From CAJQND01 sp051010055 (GTDB taxonomy: Bacteria; Pseudomonadota; Alphaproteobacteria; Rhizobiales; CAJQND01), in assembly GCA_051010055.1 (NCBI GenBank), contig JBPCVY010000243.1, positions 1 to 12,971 on the forward strand: DNA of 12,971 nt. Reading direction: 5' to 3'. Within the stretch, counting starts at the first letter, position 1, and each line of letters starts with the position of its first letter. Below the pieces are notes generated by a model that had not been told where the DNA came from, made no database searches, and saw only the letters and a list, made by a program, of their open reading frames with translations. Position numbers and translations under genes: made by a program. Below, one piece after another: positions 12,381 through 12,971 of the stretch.

Positions 12381-12971
12381 TCAAACAAACAGGTCCGTTT
12401 TTTCAAAACGGGTAACGTCGATGAGGCCAAGGTCGGAAATGCGAAGCTCAGGGATAACGGTAAGAGCCAACAGGGAATGCTGCATGTAGGCGTTGTTCAG
12501 CTCACATCCGCACTCAATCATGGCCTTGACCATGCGCTCTGCCTTCCCGGCAACGATTTCCGCGCGTTCATCTGACATGAGCCCGGCAATGGGAAGTTCA
12601 ATCAGGGCTTTTTCTTCCCCGCCAGCAAAAACAACAATGCCGCCGCCCACCTGTTTCAGCCGGTTGGCCGCCATCGCCATATCCGGCTTTGACGTGCCGA
12701 CGACAATCATGTGATGGCAATCATGGGCAACGGTTGAGGCAACTGCACAATCCACATTGTAACCAAAGCCTGATACAAAGCCGTTTGTCACTTCACCTGT
12801 GGCGCGATGGCGTTCCACCAGTGCAATCTGGCAAACGTCCATTTCCCGGTCCATGCCAACTATGCCGCCCGATACCTCAAGCTGGCGTTCAAGGGCTCTG
12901 GTGGGCGCCTGGTTTTCAATAACGCCAATAACGCGGGCCCTCGCTTCCTTAGCGCCTTCATGGGCTGGAAT
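12381..12971 (-). CDS. ade: Adenine deaminase, C-terminal part (cut by right edge)
   Basis: This enzyme hydrolyses adenine to hypoxanthine and ammonia in purine salvage. Only the last 196 residues are present; the frame is open to the right edge, so the amidohydrolase domain with the main metal ligands lies outside. Visible is the C-terminal domain: RHRATGEVTNGFVSGFGYNV, then VASTVAHDCHHMIVVGTSKPDMAMAANRL and GGGIVVFAGG, followed by LPIAGLMSDE. This is the typical adenine deaminase signature, with the HD-x-HH/N cluster preserved. An internal ATG at 12854 is not the start, because conserved-looking sequence (IPAHEGAKEARARVIGVIENQ) precedes it in frame. Whether an active site is complete cannot be judged here. 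The DsbA-fold gene begins 60 bases downstream with no terminator between, so the two may share a transcript. Confidence 0.9.
   Translation of the reverse strand: MPAHEGAKEARARVIGVIENQAPTRALERQLEVSGGIVGMDREMDVCQIALVERHRATGEVTNGFVSGFGYNVDCAVASTVAHDCHHMIVVGTSKPDMAMAANRLKQVGGGIVVFAGGEEKALIELPIAGLMSDERAEIVAGKAERMVKAMIECGCELNNAYMQHSLLALTVIPELRISDLGLIDVTRFEKTDLFV

Noticed and set aside
1..12971. CRISPR array, tRNA, transposase, toxin-antitoxin or phage-defence system
   Set aside because: I read through both strands for regular direct repeats, cloverleaf patterns and the relevant protein motifs and saw none. The proteins present are housekeeping or transport families.

Overview
The window is a stretch of alphaproteobacterial chromosome, most likely from the Hyphomicrobiales (Rhizobiales). 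The evidence is the gene families: an RcdA/DUF1465 protein, a DUF1192 protein, a TrcR/DUF1013 protein and a cysteine-free L31, in an order I recall from that group. The DNA looks moderately GC-rich. I cannot name the genus. No tRNA, rRNA, CRISPR array, transposase or phage gene was seen; this is core-type housekeeping DNA.

Left part (1-5457). An MsbA-like ABC exporter runs off the left edge on the minus strand and is divergent from rpmE (ribosomal protein L31). rpmE and the minus-strand rcdA gene converge on a shared terminator. A 408-base gap follows. It holds a strong minus-strand terminator preceded by two perfect hairpins and a plausible promoter, which together look like a small RNA gene, plus an AT-rich block. 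Then come a small DUF1192 coiled-coil protein (minus) and, divergent from it, a PIG3-type quinone oxidoreductase and trcR (plus). RcdA (CtrA proteolysis) and TrcR (RNA-polymerase-associated regulator) make this a small cell-cycle neighbourhood.

Middle part (5456-8996, all minus). In transcription order it reads prpE (propionyl-CoA synthetase), a small exported protein, a pair of inverted REP-like palindromes, a small four-cysteine protein, and a short-chain dehydrogenase that converges on the trcR terminator. The two small proteins are unrecognised.

Right part (9197-12971). A PAP2_3-type multi-pass membrane enzyme (plus) converges on a Bcr/CflA-type drug exporter (minus), and the two coding regions overlap by 53 bases. 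Upstream of the exporter on the minus strand are a DsbA-fold protein whose active site keeps only one cysteine, and the C-terminal part of adenine deaminase, cut by the right edge.

I found no clearly new multi-gene system. The observations most worth checking are the small RNA candidate at about 2814-2937, the REP pair at 6675-6782, and the small cysteine-rich protein beside it.
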